DNA of 64,000 nucleotides from Crotophaga sulcirostris (GCA_013397455.1 VYZB01000015.1:2022539-2086538), one strand, 5' to 3'; positions 23,951 through 36,424 are shown, counted from the first letter of the stretch. Made by a program: numbers and translations. The notes: generated by a model not told the origin, from the sequence alone.

Positions 23951-25439
23951 AGTGTTATTTTCCACCCAGCTACACTTCTAGTAGTATTTCCCAGAGCTCC
24001 TGAATATCAGATCTCAACTCCAACATTCATTTCTATTTAAAGACAAATCACTTATTTATAGTATTTTTAATGATTATAAATATGCACAAAGTGGAAACAA
24101 AAAAAATACTGAAATGCTTACTTACAGCATCAGTATTTTGATATCCAAGACAGAAACCTCATCCAGCCACTTGCTGATTCTTTGAATTATGAAGCACCAA
24201 CTGCTATTGTCTTCTGGTATGACTACTGTGGCATTATCCAACTAAGCAACACTTACTGACCATGTTATTGTCTGAGACAATGCCTCAATAGTGTGCTGTG
24301 TTAATGTCTGCTCTTGGCCTGCTGGTATAAAATAGTAGTTTGTGATCTCTGCATGGATGACTGACTGCTGAGGAGCCAGGGCTGGTGACTTCCCCTTGGA
24401 GTGGCAGAACAAAATTCAAGTTGGCAGGGTGCAACTGAATATACTAACAAACAAGTCATTGAGATTGTGTTTCAGAATTTTTATGCAAGTGAAAACCCAT
24501 CAGGATTTAGGGAATCATCTAAATGTGAAAAAAAACAACTAATGTTTTCAATCTGGATTTGCAAACCTCAACATATTGGGAACAGTTTTGAGAGCTGTGA
24601 ATGGTCCCTCTGTCAACAAAAGATAAAGGATTGGAATGCAAACATTTTCCTACTCCCTGCCCCTGTAATCCCTTCATGAGCAAAATACTAGCAAGGTCAT
24701 AGCTCCCTCAGCTCAGTCACAAATCTGTTCTGCCTTGTTCTACGATATAACTGCACAAAGAATGGTCCCATTCCATCTGTCTGCTGCAAAGCCGAGTGAG
24801 AAGACTGAAGCAGTTGAGGCATAGGGACAGACACAAAATATTAATTTCCTTTTGTTTCTTGACTCCCTGGATGGGTAAAATATTTGAGGCAGATTGGAAT
24901 CATCCTCACTGGTACCTTTTTTAAGCTTCCGTTCATACGAACAGCAGGATAAACAGTGCCTGATTATGTACAGTATACACTGCAAGGCTTTTTATTCAGA
25001 GGAAGTCGAATAATATTACAAAACATCTACCACTCAAATCCAGATTATAATGCATGCCACATATCAGCAGTATGTCAGTGAAATACAGAAATCTGAACAA
25101 AGTGTTTATTCATTCAACTCTGAGAAAAAATAAAAAACACTGGCTTAGTAATTACAAAGAGTCACTGCTTTCTCTGACCCTGTCTCCTGCTGCCCTGACC
25201 TGCTGTTTGGACTTCCTAGATACAAGGTTCAACGCAAGAAAACCCCAAGACTATCACTATAGTTTGGGAACCAAGGGCGGGAGGGGAGACACAAACAGAT
25301 GGTTACAGAAGATGTTCTAACATGTCACAGCGAGACAAGGCTCAACATGTTTGCTTTGCTCAATGTGAGTGGACGTGTGTTCAAATATAGACATTTTCTT
25401 ACGCTCAGTTGGAAAATGTTGGGATGCAAGAGTCAACAA
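23951..25439. other. Unannotated AT-rich DNA
   Basis: No gene seen. The last few hundred bases before 25440 may belong to the mariner element that follows, but I could not recognise the N-terminal half of a transposase or an inverted terminal repeat. Confidence 0.5.
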
Positions 25440-25690
25440 TGAGTTACCATCAGGACAATGTGCCACCCACAACATTTCATCTCTGAAGCAGTTTTTAGCT
25501 AATAACAACATCACTGTGATTGAGCACCCATCCTATTCACCAGACTCAAAGGAACCCATTTTTTTTCTGTAGAATATGTGAAAGCAAAAATGACAGAGAT
25601 CCTCAACAGTCTTTCAGAAAATAATCTGTGGAATTGTTTTGAACATTGACAGCAATGTATGCACGTTACAGGCACAATCTTGTTTTTTTT
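25440..25690 (+). pseudogene. Decayed mariner-type transposase (C-terminal catalytic half)
   Basis: Three consecutive pieces in three different frames reproduce the C-terminal half of a Tc1/mariner transposase. HQDNVPPTTFH at 25448 is the second catalytic-aspartate motif of the DDD triad (usual form HxDNAPAH). SLKQFLANNNITVIEHPSYS, ending in SPD at 25545, matches the family's QFL...NITVLEHPPYSPD. VEYVKAKMTEILNSLSENN from 25569 onward matches the post-catalytic helix, followed by FEH, an in-frame TGA in place of the expected Trp, and QQCMHV. The third catalytic Asp (usually PCDFFLF after SPDLA) is lost; the text reads SKEPIFFL and then a stop. At least two frameshifts and two stops make it non-functional. 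Mariners related to chicken Galluhop are known in birds, but assigning this copy to that family is inference. Terminal inverted repeats were not found. Confidence 0.85.
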
Positions 25691-28600
25691 GCCAGAACGA
25701 ATAGACCTGGACCTGACTTGTGACCTCATCTTGTCTAATGATCACTGAACTTTTGGTGAACTGTGTCCCTGCTACCACCCTGGCCCTGCCTGGGTGCTGT
25801 GGGACTGCCCTCTTACGGAGTGTCTGCCTGTCTATGGTGGGATCTCCTCCTGGCTCATTCTCCTTCCTGGAGAAACTCTGCTTTTGCTGCTCCCAGACAT
25901 AGATATCTACTGTGAGCACCTGACCAAAAAGTACCTATTTCTTTCCACTGACTATTAATGGGTTATGAGGTGCATGCTTCAAATGTAGCTAGTCCACTGT
26001 AGACATGGTAAGGAATCCCATCTGAGGTAATAGTTTACTACAAAGGACCACCTAGAAATCACTGTGTGTGTTTTAATTAGTATTAATTCTCTGGAAATCT
26101 GTTTCATTTTTTAACGATTTTCTTAAAATGCAGTTTTATATCCCTATTTTCTCATCTGGACAACCAAGAGATTCCTAAGGTCAATCAGCTGCATTTAAAA
26201 CTGATAGTCTTTGATATGATATTTTAATTAAGTCCTGTCTTTTCTTGCAGCAATCTGTGGTTGTAGCCATGACTCTACCCAAAGAGCCTTGGATGATGTT
26301 GTGAGATATCTGCTTGTGTTTTCCCATAAAACTGCTATTCAATGATCTTTTTTCCAGGATTTGTTAGTACTACAACAGAAAAACTAGCATTTCCTAGCTT
26401 TCCTTTAAACACAGATTCTTTTTTTCTATATCTCATTTTGTAGGAATAATGCTCAGTATTTTGGGCTTTTTCCTCCTCTCCTTCTTCTACTCTTATCTCT
26501 AAACTTCTAATGCAGCTTTTGACCTTGAATACAGTTGATTGTGAGTCAGGTGGGAGTAAAATTTGATGCCTGCTGGAATTCTAGTGGAGGAATTAATCAG
26601 AAATTCTTTCAAGGTTTTCAATAGAGAAAATCAAAATGGTGGAACTTCAAAAGTTGAAGATTTACTGACAAATACCACTTCAGCACCATCAGTTACACTA
26701 AAAAAAGAGAAGGAGGCAATACAGGAACCATGCACAAATATACTTTTTTTTTTAAGAAAAAAAAAAGAAGTACGACATGCTCCATAACCATTGAGGCTGG
26801 GGGGGAGTGGGGAACGGTCCATAAGTGATAGTGTAATTTATTCCCTTGTTGAATATTTCCACTCACTTAGGAATATTCTTTCCAAGGTTTACCAGTACTC
26901 AATGACCGTTCAGTTCTACCCAATATTATCGCTTTTGTTTGTAATGCACATTGGGTAGGAACTAAAGATTCTGTTCCACAGTTTATATCTCCTGTATTAG
27001 CATGGCTGACAATAGTTTTCTGTTCTTGAAATGTGATGTTTATTTTGAACTTTAATAACAAAATAAACATATCTATAAAATCTGCATGATAAGGATTATT
27101 TCAAGACTGTTGTTACCTTAATTGCTCCTATTTAAGTGGCTTACAGGATTTGATTAAGGATGGGAAAGGGTATCCTTTCTCATACAGAACCCTCATTCTC
27201 TGCATACAGGTGTCTTGCACTGACTCAAGGATCTTTCTGTCTTTGAGATGCCTACAGTTAGGAAAAGCCTTGCAGAGGAGATGAGACTATATAACACATC
27301 AAAACTTGCACATCAAGAAAGAGTGGGAGTAAAGATAATTTTATATAGTTAAGTTTAGTTGTAAATAGTAATGAGATTTTAAGATGTAACAAAAGACTTG
27401 GATCAATAGGAATGAGTTGCATAAAAGAAGCTCTGATGATTTTATTACTAACGAAAACATTTGCAAACATGGGAATCACGCAGCATGCTGCAGAAGGATG
27501 ATAATCAAAATTCTGTGATAACCCGAACTGCACTCCCTTTCAATGAGTTTACAGAGCATCACACTTCAAAATGTGTCATTTCTCTTAACAACAAATCGCT
27601 GCTAGGTTGCAAATTTGAGGAAGTAGTAAATATTTATTTCATATTATATAAAAGGAAATCTAGCAGATGGGACATTATGGGATGATAATATGTAGGTAGC
27701 TGTATCCAACGGGTCGCTAGAGGGGCAAATCAAACCAAAATTAATTGCGCATTTTTTTTTTATTTATTAACTTTTGTTTGGTGATTTCTGATTGCCAAAT
27801 GTTATGGTGTTATTCCAGGAAGAAAGCTCTTTTTAACTATACAAGATGAGAATAAGTTGTTCTTTTAGCTGCCAGATGATAAATTTGTCTAAAAATATTC
27901 TCATAGAAACCAAAGACACTTAGCTTTTAATTACATTCAAACACTAATCTGCAACGTTCACATGATTGCCAAGATTACAAACGCTACAGCAAGAAAGTAA
28001 TTGGTATCTCTGCAGATAGACAAGGAATACCAAAATTATGAGGAAGACGGTGATACTAAATTAGATCATCTCCAGCACTGATGTTCATTAGCTGTATATG
28101 CTATAATACAGCATGCATTTAAAATCTGTATTCTTTTAGAAGATCAAACCAACAAATGTAAAAGACATAGTTTTATCTTGCAAAAGATTTTAGGATCAGT
28201 TTGACATAAATGGCTCTTTTGTTTGAGTATGTACTTGGACACACTGTAGAAATAAGCTGATGACACCTACTCTGAACTCTTTAAGAGTTGTTACAACTAA
28301 ACTGCAAGACCTCATCAATAGGGGAAGGTAAAGATGTTACAAATCGACATCAGCTCATATCTACCAGTGCCACAGAATGGCAGTACAGAAAGTTACTTGC
28401 TGAGGAATAACAATTATCACCTTCTCAAAGTTTATTTGTGAAAGTTTCTGACATTCAAAAAGAATGTGATGACATCCAGTGAAGAGATATAGTTTTGTGC
28501 AGAAGGCAATAAATCATTTTACAATACTCATTCAGTGCTCCTAAAAATGATTTTGTATGCTCAAAATAATCACTATGCAGTGTTAACCTTTACGTTTCTC

Positions 28601-28774
28601 TAAGTAGATGCCAAATTCTCTCCTATATTCTTCAGCATATCATAGGAGAACAGGTACTATCAATCCTTGTATCTTTCTAATGCAGAAAAATACTTCCATG
28701 TAGCAACTCAGAGATATTCAGATGCTGTTGTTATCTTCCAGGCAAACCAGCATAAGTTTTATAATACTACACAG
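25691..28774. other. Unannotated AT-rich DNA
   Basis: No recognised gene. Features of note are a T-tract/A-tract palindrome at 26741-26772, and a segment around 26631-26700 that is open on both strands next to a good minus-strand acceptor. Confidence 0.5.
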
Positions 28775-29839
28775 TGTATTGGGCTTGTGTGTCCAGGCAT
28801 TGGACGGGGCAGAATGCAGAGAGGCTGTGGGAGTGGCTTCTCTTGAGAATGCGTGCCCCATGTCTAATAGAACCAGTTCCAGGCATCTCCAAGATGGATC
28901 TGCTGCTGGCCAAAGCTGAGCCCATCAACAATTCTGCTGGGTACCCCTTTGATAACATGCCCTTAAGAAAAGGGTAAAAATTATATGCAGCAGCTGTGAG
29001 AGAGAGAGGTAAGAAAATTTGAGAAAAACAACTCAGCAGACACCAAGGTCATAGAAAAAGGAGGGGAGGAGGTGCTCAAGGTGCCAGAGTAGAGATTCCC
29101 TTGCAGCCCATGAAGAAGACTATGGTGATACAGGTTGTGCCTTTGCAGCCTATGGAGAACAGTGGAGCAGACAGCTACATTGCAGCCCATGGAGGACCCT
29201 ATGCTGCAGCAGGTGGATATACCCTGAAGGAAGCTGAAGCCCACAGAAAGGAGCCCATGCAGGAGCAGGCTCCTGGCAGAAGCTGTGGCCCTTGGGGGCT
29301 GACACTGATGGACTGTACCCTGTGGAAAGGACCCATGCTGGAGTCAGTCTTGCAGAACATCAGCCCATGGGAAAGATCCATGTTGGAGCAGTTCGTGAAG
29401 GACTGTATCCCATGGGAGGGACCTTGTGCTGGAGCAGGGGGAGAAATGAGAAAGAAGGAGCAGCACAGACAAAATGTTACGAACTGACCTCAACCCCCAT
29501 TCCCCATCCCCCTTGCACTCCCGGGAGGACAAGGTAGACAAGTCAGGAGTGAAGGAATGAAGTTGAGCCTGGGAAGAAGGGGAGATGGGGGCAAGGTGGT
29601 TTTAATTTTGGTTTTGTTTCTCACTATCCTATTTAGCCATTACTTGGCAATTAATTTAACCAGACTTCCCCATGTAAAGTCTGTTTCGCCTGTGACAATA
29701 ACTGATATGCAATCTCCCTATCCTTATCCTGATCCAATGTATTTTTCATCTTATTCTCTCTCTCTGTCCTCCTAAGGTGGGGGAGTGAGAGAACAGCTTG
29801 GTGGGCATCTGGTAGCCAACCAAGTTTAACCTGCCACTG
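28775..29839 (+). mobile_element. Bird endogenous-retrovirus-type LTR (ERVL-like), probably solo
   Basis: The element starts TGTATTGGGCTTGTGTG and ends near aacctgcca, giving TG...CA ends. The order of blocks is one I remember from a very common bird LTR: gcttctcttgagaatg, caagatggatctgctgctgg, cagacaccaaggtcatagaa, then an imperfect tandem region with cccatg..ggagcag words, then a Py-rich stretch, gttttgtttctcactatcct, tctgtttcgcctgtgacaat and tctccctatccttatcctga. No gag, pol or env sequence flanks it, so it looks like a solo LTR. The site where relatives carry AATAAA reads AATTAA (29649-29654), so its polyadenylation signal appears lost. The 5-bp flanks (cacag and ctgag) do not match, so a target duplication is not confirmed. 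The ERVL class is from memory; the exact family is unknown. Confidence 0.8.
29318..29454 (+). repeat. Imperfect 45-46 bp tandem repeat inside the LTR
   Basis: Three successive units begin with ccctgtgg (29318), cccatgg (29364) and cccatgg (29409), each followed by a ggacc/gatcc word and tgctggag or ttggagcag. The spacings are 46 and 45 bp. More diverged copies extend upstream to about 29100. The near-multiple-of-three unit keeps a 128-codon frame open (29101-29487), which is therefore not evidence of a gene. Confidence 0.75.
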
Positions 29840-31727
29840 AGGGGAATTTAAATTATTGGTTAAAGTTATCAAGAATAAAAATATGAATGAAAGTGGTTTT
29901 TCGAAGAAATGTTTGAGGTTTAAAAAAATGCACATCATCAAGTTACAAAATCAAGAATCTAAAAGTTTTGTCACAGTACTATAATGTCCTTATTTTCCAA
30001 AATAAGGAGTTGGCATCCAACAAAATACACATCTATATCTGAATGACTTGTAATATGTTTATTGACTTAATATTGATTTAACTTAACTTTTGATCCAGTT
30101 TTGAACTGCTGCCACAGATTTTGTTGGTCTGGACATTTTCTAAAGGTAAAGAAAATAGTAAACAGTGACACTGACCATTTCCTGCTAAGAAAAATTTCAA
30201 TGATTCAACCCTTTACAGTGAGAAACATTGATATTGAAAACTCTCTGCATTCTCCCTTATCCTTGTCATAGCATTGAACTTTTCTGGAGTCTCCATACTT
30301 CATATCTATCATGTATAATCTTAATGATTCTGTCAGGCAGTATTAAAAATAGCTGTATAAATCAAGTGAACAATATACTCTGTTCTTGCTGATATTAATA
30401 GGAATTACACATGCATATCAAAAGAAACAAAGAGCACAGCCAACCTGTTCAGCTTCAGCAACTTAAGTTCAAATCTCTTCATACATACTTCTAGGGATTA
30501 TTTATTCTGCCATCCCAAATGGCATTAAACATTATAAGGAAGGTTTTACCCATTAGGACTATAGTGTACATAGATAACAAGTATAAGGCAGGTACCAGAC
30601 TTCAATATAAGTGAAGATACAAGTGATAAAGCCTCAACTTAGTCTTAAATCTTGAAGCTGTTCATATCCTAGGGCTAAAAGCAATATAAATGAAATGTGA
30701 GCATTTTTTTCCACCTTCAAATTACCACTATATACTAATATGATCTGGATTAGTTTAGCCATTTGAGTACAAAGCTGGGTAACCAAAGTGTTGCTAAAAC
30801 TGGCCAGAGAAGCAGCAAATTAGAACACAAAAATATAGGATTTTATTTAATGGATTTTAAATCATACTGAAATTGCTAAATCACTTCTGTTTCCTACATA
30901 TACCTCTGAATGCAGAAGGCAACAGAAAGCAAGTAGTGTCTTGTGGGCAGAGGAGAAAAATAGCCTTCTTTTGAAAAAACTTAGCCAAAAATATAATTTG
31001 AGTAATCTGCAGTTTTCACAGGTAAAAAATGGGAGCAAGCATATATTAAAGATAAGTATATTCTAAAGGACCAATTTAATGTATTACCACTTCTTGAACA
31101 GGAATTGGTTCATACGCATTTTTTTCTCAAACTTGACTAAACTTCTTTAGAGAACTCTGTCTTGGGTGTTAATAAATGGCAATGAATCATGTACATTTCT
31201 TTTCAAGCAGCTCTGATGCCCAGTAGTACTCTGATGCAGATGTATTATGTTCTGTGTATATGGGAACACTGCTTTTCAAAACGTTTATTCTGTTTTTTCC
31301 TAGGAAGAAAAGCTAATGATACTAGCATAGGTAGCTGATTAAAGGGTTTCAGTAATCTAAAATGTTTTTTAAAATTGAACACCTCTTTCATCTTTCTGAA
31401 AAATAAACAGAGGATTTTAATGCAAGACATTAGAAAGGAAAAAGTAGGATCCTTCATCTGAAATGTCTGTAATTTACCTTAGTTACTGAGATTATAAGAA
31501 TGTTTCCTGAACTATACCCTTTACAAAAGATAATCAGTTCACGTAAGAATCCCTTTTATTAGCTTTCATATTGTCAAGAGAAACAAAGTCATCTTAAAAT
31601 AAAATTTTAAAAAAAGGGAAATGGCAGAACTGAAATGAACTTTTCCTAGTAATTGTCAAATAAAACCTCAGACTTTTGTTAATCACTGAATTTGTATAAC
31701 TGAAAGACTTATTATCAAGGAGTTATC
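29840..31727. other. Unannotated AT-rich DNA
   Basis: Nothing recognised on either strand. Confidence 0.6.
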
Positions 31728-32196
31728 ACTGCTTGAATGGGTCCAGAGGAGAGACATAAAGATGGTCAAGGGACTGAAGCACCTCCTGTATGAGGACAAG
31801 CTGAGAGAGCTGGGGTTGTTCAGTCTGGAGAAGGGAAGGCTCTGGGAAGACCTTACAGCAGCCTTCTAGTACTTAAAGGGGGCCTGTGGGAAAGAAGGGG
31901 AGGGACTCTTTATCAGGGAGTGTAGTGATAGGAAGAGGGGCAAAAGTTTTAAGCTGAAAGAGGAGATTTTTGTTAGATGTAAGGAAGAAATTCTTCATGT
32001 TTGGAGTGATGAGACATTGGAATTGTATGCCCAGAGAAGCTGTGAATGTCCCATCCCTGCAGGTGTTCAAGGCCAGGTTGGAGGTGACTTTGAGCAACGT
32101 GATCTAGTGGAAGGTATGGCAGGAGGGGTTGGAACGAGATCATTTTTAAGGTTTCTTCCAACCCAAAGTATTCTATGTTTCTACGATTCTATTCTA
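31728..32196 (+). repeat. CR1 LINE 3' fragment (end of ORF2 plus 3' UTR)
   Basis: It begins in the late ORF2 text (gggtccagaggagagacata), continues through tgaggacaagctgagagagc and ttcagtctggagaagggaag, and ends with ggcaggaggggttggaacga, tttcttccaacccaaagtat and ttctacgattctattct. The central cagccttctagtacttaaag block differs from the copy at 33351-34395, so the two are different CR1 subfamilies and independent insertions. The reading frame is broken; there is no functional protein. Confidence 0.95.
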
Positions 32197-33350
32197 AGTC
32201 ACTATCATGATAACAAAGTACAATTAGACTTACTGATTTTCTAAATCTGTTCAAAAATCCATTGAAAGTGATAGGAACTTTTACATCAGATTGGAAAATC
32301 AAAAGACTAAGCAGATGATCCTGGTCTGGGGTTTTTTGCTGAGCACCCTGATGGATGGTATCCCTCACCATGGGAATTAAACTATTAGAAAATGTACAAT
32401 TGAAATAGAAAATAGAGGTAAGTCAGTAAGTAGTTCTTTGGGGATATCTAGCAATTCAAAACAAGCTGGAGCTGTTTGGCTCCATCTCTAAGCAGATACT
32501 TCCTTCAAATATGAAGTTTTAATCTCCTTATATGTTCAAAGACCATAATATTAGACTGAAAAATCACAAGAAAAATAAATCTCAGTTTTAGTGAGACTCC
32601 ATATTAACCTCATTGTTTTGACAATAGTAACTAGATAAGAAACACTGTGATGATCAATCTCTACCCTAATTTATTTTTTTCTAAACTATTCACTAAAAAG
32701 TTATTTCTGATACTTTTCCATCTGGAGTTTTAGGTATCTGTAAACACAGTCATGAATGCTCAGAAACTAGTTATCAATGAGTTAAATAATGAGAGAGATT
32801 ACTTAGATTCTTCTGCACTTCAGGTAAATAAATGTCTTCTCTATCAAGCTAGGAAATATTGTAATTACCTGTATCTGCCAAAGGAGTATTTAAATCTTGT
32901 GATGAAATATTCTAGTATTTTTCAAATGGTAAGACAAGTGCCATTGTTGTTTTGAAAATTACCCAGGAAGAAAACAAAATGTATGAAATTTGCAGTATTT
33001 CAAGATATATTTTCTCGTTTAAAAAATCTCACATTTATTGAGTAATTAAATCAATACTTTCTAATATTTTTCTTGATGCCTGTAATTGTTCTTTCAGATT
33101 TATAAAATCCCCTGTTGTTCATTCTGATACAATGGGCTGATTTGGGGAGACCAGTTATCTATAATGCATGAATGTTTCTGTTATGAAATTGCAATGTCCT
33201 TCATGGACTAAATGTGCAGTGAGTCTGCCCCAGGCTGAAAAATATTTGAGAAAAAAAAGAAAAGAAATCATTATCACTGGCAGCAGAACTATGCCAAGCC
33301 TTTTGGAACATTTGACAGCAATGCCTGATAAGGAAATCTGGGTTATGTAC
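32197..33350. other. Unannotated AT-rich spacer between two CR1 copies
   Basis: No gene recognised. A consensus donor (GAG then GTAAGT) at about 32416 has no convincing exon in front of it. Confidence 0.55.
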
Positions 33351-34395
33351 GTGGACAGTGAGATGGATTGAGCACTGTCTGGATGGCAGAGCTGAGAGGA
33401 TTGTGATCAGCAGTGCAGAGTCTACTTGAAAGCCTGAGGTCAGCGGTGTCCCCCAGGGGTCAGTCCTGGGTCCAGTCTTGTTCAACATATTTATCAGTGA
33501 TCTGGATGGGGGGACAAAGTGTACCCTCAGCAAGTTTGCTGGTGATACAAAACTGGGAGGACCAGCTGTGTTGCCATTCTGCGAGACCTGGACAGGCTAG
33601 AGAGTTGGGCAGAGAGGAACCGAATGAAGTTGAACAAAGACAAGTGAAGAGTCCTGCACCTTGGGAGGAATAACCCCTTGCACCTGTACAGGCTAGGGGG
33701 TGACCTACTGGAAAGCAGCTCTGTGGAGAAGGAGCCATGAGTCCCGGGGGACAACAAGTTAACTGTGAACCAGCAATGTGCCCTAATGACCAAGAAGGCC
33801 AATGGTATCGTGGGGTGCATTAAGAAGAGTGTAGCAAGCAGGCTGAGGGACCTTATCATCCCCCTCTACTCTGCCCTAGTGAGGCCACATTTGAACTATT
33901 GTGTCCAGTTCTGGGCTCCTCTGTTCAAGAAAAACAAGGAACTACTGGAGAGAGTCCAGCAGAGGGACATAAAGACAATGAGGGACTGGAGCATCTTTCT
34001 TATGAGGAAAGGATGAGAGACTCTGGTCTGTTTAGCCTGGAGAAGAAGATTGAGTGGCGATCTTATCAATGCTTATAAATATCTAAAGGGCAGGTGCCAA
34101 GAGACAGGACCAGACTCTTTCCAATGGTGTGCTGTGACAGTACAAGGGGTAACAGACACAAACTGTAACATAGGAAGTTCCACCTGAACACAAGGAAAAT
34201 CTTTGCTTTGAGGTTGACAGAGCACTGGAACAGGGTGCCCAGAGAGTCCATGGAATCTCCTTCTCAGGAGATATTCAAAACCTGCCTGGACATGTTTCTG
34301 TGCAACCTACCCCAGCTAAACCCACTTTATTAGGGGGTAGATGATCTACAAAGGTCCTTTCCAAACCCTACCATTCTGTGATTCTGTGATTCAAC
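33351..34395 (+). repeat. CR1 LINE, about 1 kb: C-terminal reverse transcriptase and 3' UTR
   Basis: This is the longest CR1 copy here, 5'-truncated within ORF2. Reverse-transcriptase motifs are legible: [20 protein letters not shown] at 33442-33501, then KF followed by AGDTKLGG at about 33532-33558. There the catalytic FADD box of the family reads FAGD, so the enzyme is dead. A second open piece (33765-34016) carries the post-palm text with [18 protein letters not shown]. The 3' UTR follows, with cactggaacagggtgcccag and ccattctgtgattctgtgat. Frame breaks separate the pieces. Compared with CR1 as I remember it, a short internal stretch is missing near 33560. Confidence 0.96.
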
Positions 34396-34412
34396 AAAAA
34401 AAAAAAAAAAAA
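34396..34412 (+). repeat. A17 tract abutting the CR1 3' end
   Basis: Seventeen A residues directly follow the degenerate (ATTCTGTG)n tail of the CR1. CR1 elements end in that octamer rather than poly(A), so this run is either a later expansion or part of the target site. Confidence 0.9.
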
Positions 34413-36424
34413 GGGGAGCTTGGGAAAAAAGTGGGAAACAAGTCTGCAAACTCTGTTGGATTTTGGGCCAAAGAAAGCTGGATGAAAGAAAAGGTGATAG
34501 CACATCAGTCTGCAGAGGATTTGCCATGAGGGAAGAGACTCAAAAGAAATGGTTTAGAAACCTGAATGGACAACAGAACCTGCTAGGAGGAGCAGTCCAC
34601 ACCAGTAAAGAAAGAAATAGGCACTGGCGTGTATTGGCTTGTGTCTCTGTATTTAACTCGGTATACCCCATAAATCTGAAGCTCTGGGAAAAGCTGGATT
34701 TAAGCTACTAGTGCCTCAACAGTTCTGGTGACCTTCTTTTCAGGTTCTTATCTCTCATGCAAATCTGGAAACAGGTAGGATTATCTTGCATAGTGCTATA
34801 CCTCTCAAAATAAGTTTTCTAGACTAAGACAATCATATGAGTTCTGGACAGTCACTAGTACAGACAGGCATCTCTTTAACGAAACTCAGCCCCTCTACAT
34901 TGACACCCTGGGTCAGGATGTGATGAGTTGCCTTCTAGAGGTGTCTTTCTCTCCCAATTAATTACAGAAGTCAATCAACTAGATAAGGTTAGATACCTAT
35001 CCATTAAGTAAGTTAATTTAGAAGAGGTGAATCCTAGCCTGAAAGGCAGTACTTGGAATTGCTGAGACTTGGAAAATTTGAAAGAGAAGTGATTCCCTAT
35101 GTGTGACCCAAAGCATCCTATAACCAACAGTTTAGTGATCAACCCATACATTGGTCCAGCACTACCCAGTAGTAATGTTCTCTTATTTGTGTTCTGATTA
35201 TATTTCTCACACATGATTGTCTTTGCTCTCTCTTCTCATTACTGAAAAATGTGTTTGAACATAGGCAAAGTTACTACCTTCTTCCAGCCTTTCAAAATTT
35301 ATTTCACACAGAGAAACCCTGTACAAAATAATGGGCAAAATTACCTGAAGTATCTATTCAGATTTGGAGTAGCAGAAAAAAAAGGAGAGTCTTGGCATGG
35401 ATCCATCACACAATTAAGCAATGTTTCTGCCAAAACCAAAGAGAAAGTAACTTAACTATGAGAGGCATGGACATTGTTCACATGTTTATCTACCAAATTT
35501 CATAGATGTTTGTATTATCAGACTTAACAGACACACTGAATCATTCTTTCACACAATCAGTTTTAAAAAATACAGAATTACGGAATTTTCTACAGCATGG
35601 AATCATTGCTATTATTCTGTAAAACTTTGGATCATTAATTACATGTTAGCTTTAAAATGGTGCTTTCTGATTGACATAGAGTGAATCAGACGTCAAAGTA
35701 TTTTAAATTTGACTCAGTTTCAGTACTAAACCAGTAGGCACATGGAAAAATTATTGCATACAATGTGCACAGATGTAGTAGGTACCTGAAAGTCCCTGAA
35801 ACTGAATCTCCCTTCTCTGATTTTGGAGCAGGTTTTCTTGCTTCAAACTCTCAAAAAGAACTGAACCTTTTTGATCTTCTCTTTCCTTGAAGCTGGTTCA
35901 AGGGAGGACCATAGTCTACCATTTACAATTGGTCTCTGGTGTACTAAAGTCTGAGTTAGCTTGTTACAGCTCAAGGGTAAGAAAACTTAGGAGCAAAATA
36001 TCTTCATTGTTAGGTAGTATTTATGCAAGGAAGTCAGCAAATTGCACTTGATATTTCCTTCTGGACTGCTGCTGTTTCCCTGGGGAGACATGAAACAGGA
36101 CATTGACTTAAACAGATGGTTGTTGCTTCTGAATTTTTTAACAGCTAAATCAATGAGAAGCTGCCATGAAAGGAAAAAGTGTACTGGAAGTATTCTTCCT
36201 CCTTCTGTGTTGTTAGAAGTGATTGGGAACAGAGTCTGCTATTGGCAACATCAAAGCCTGTAGGGGTGGAAGTACAGGATGTGAAAGTGAAACCTGGATA
36301 CTAGAGCTACCAAAGAAGAGCCAGCATTACATAAGAAATATATTTATCCTCGTCAAATAGTATTCCATCCAGTTTGGTACACATCTACAGTTACAAGGTG
36401 TGGCTAATAGGATAGGAGGATTAA
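34413..36424. other. Unannotated AT-rich DNA
   Basis: Nothing recognised on either strand. Confidence 0.6.

Noticed and set aside
29101..29487. 128-codon plus-strand open frame
   Set aside because: Produced by the 45-bp-period repeat inside an LTR; not a host gene.
28765..29845. Target-site duplication around the LTR
   Set aside because: The 5-bp flanks cacag and ctgag do not match, so I could not confirm one; either the ends are slightly misplaced or the site has decayed.
33201..34016. Several open frames of 67-110 codons on both strands
   Set aside because: They are pieces of, or antisense to, the CR1 ORF2 and its upstream flank.
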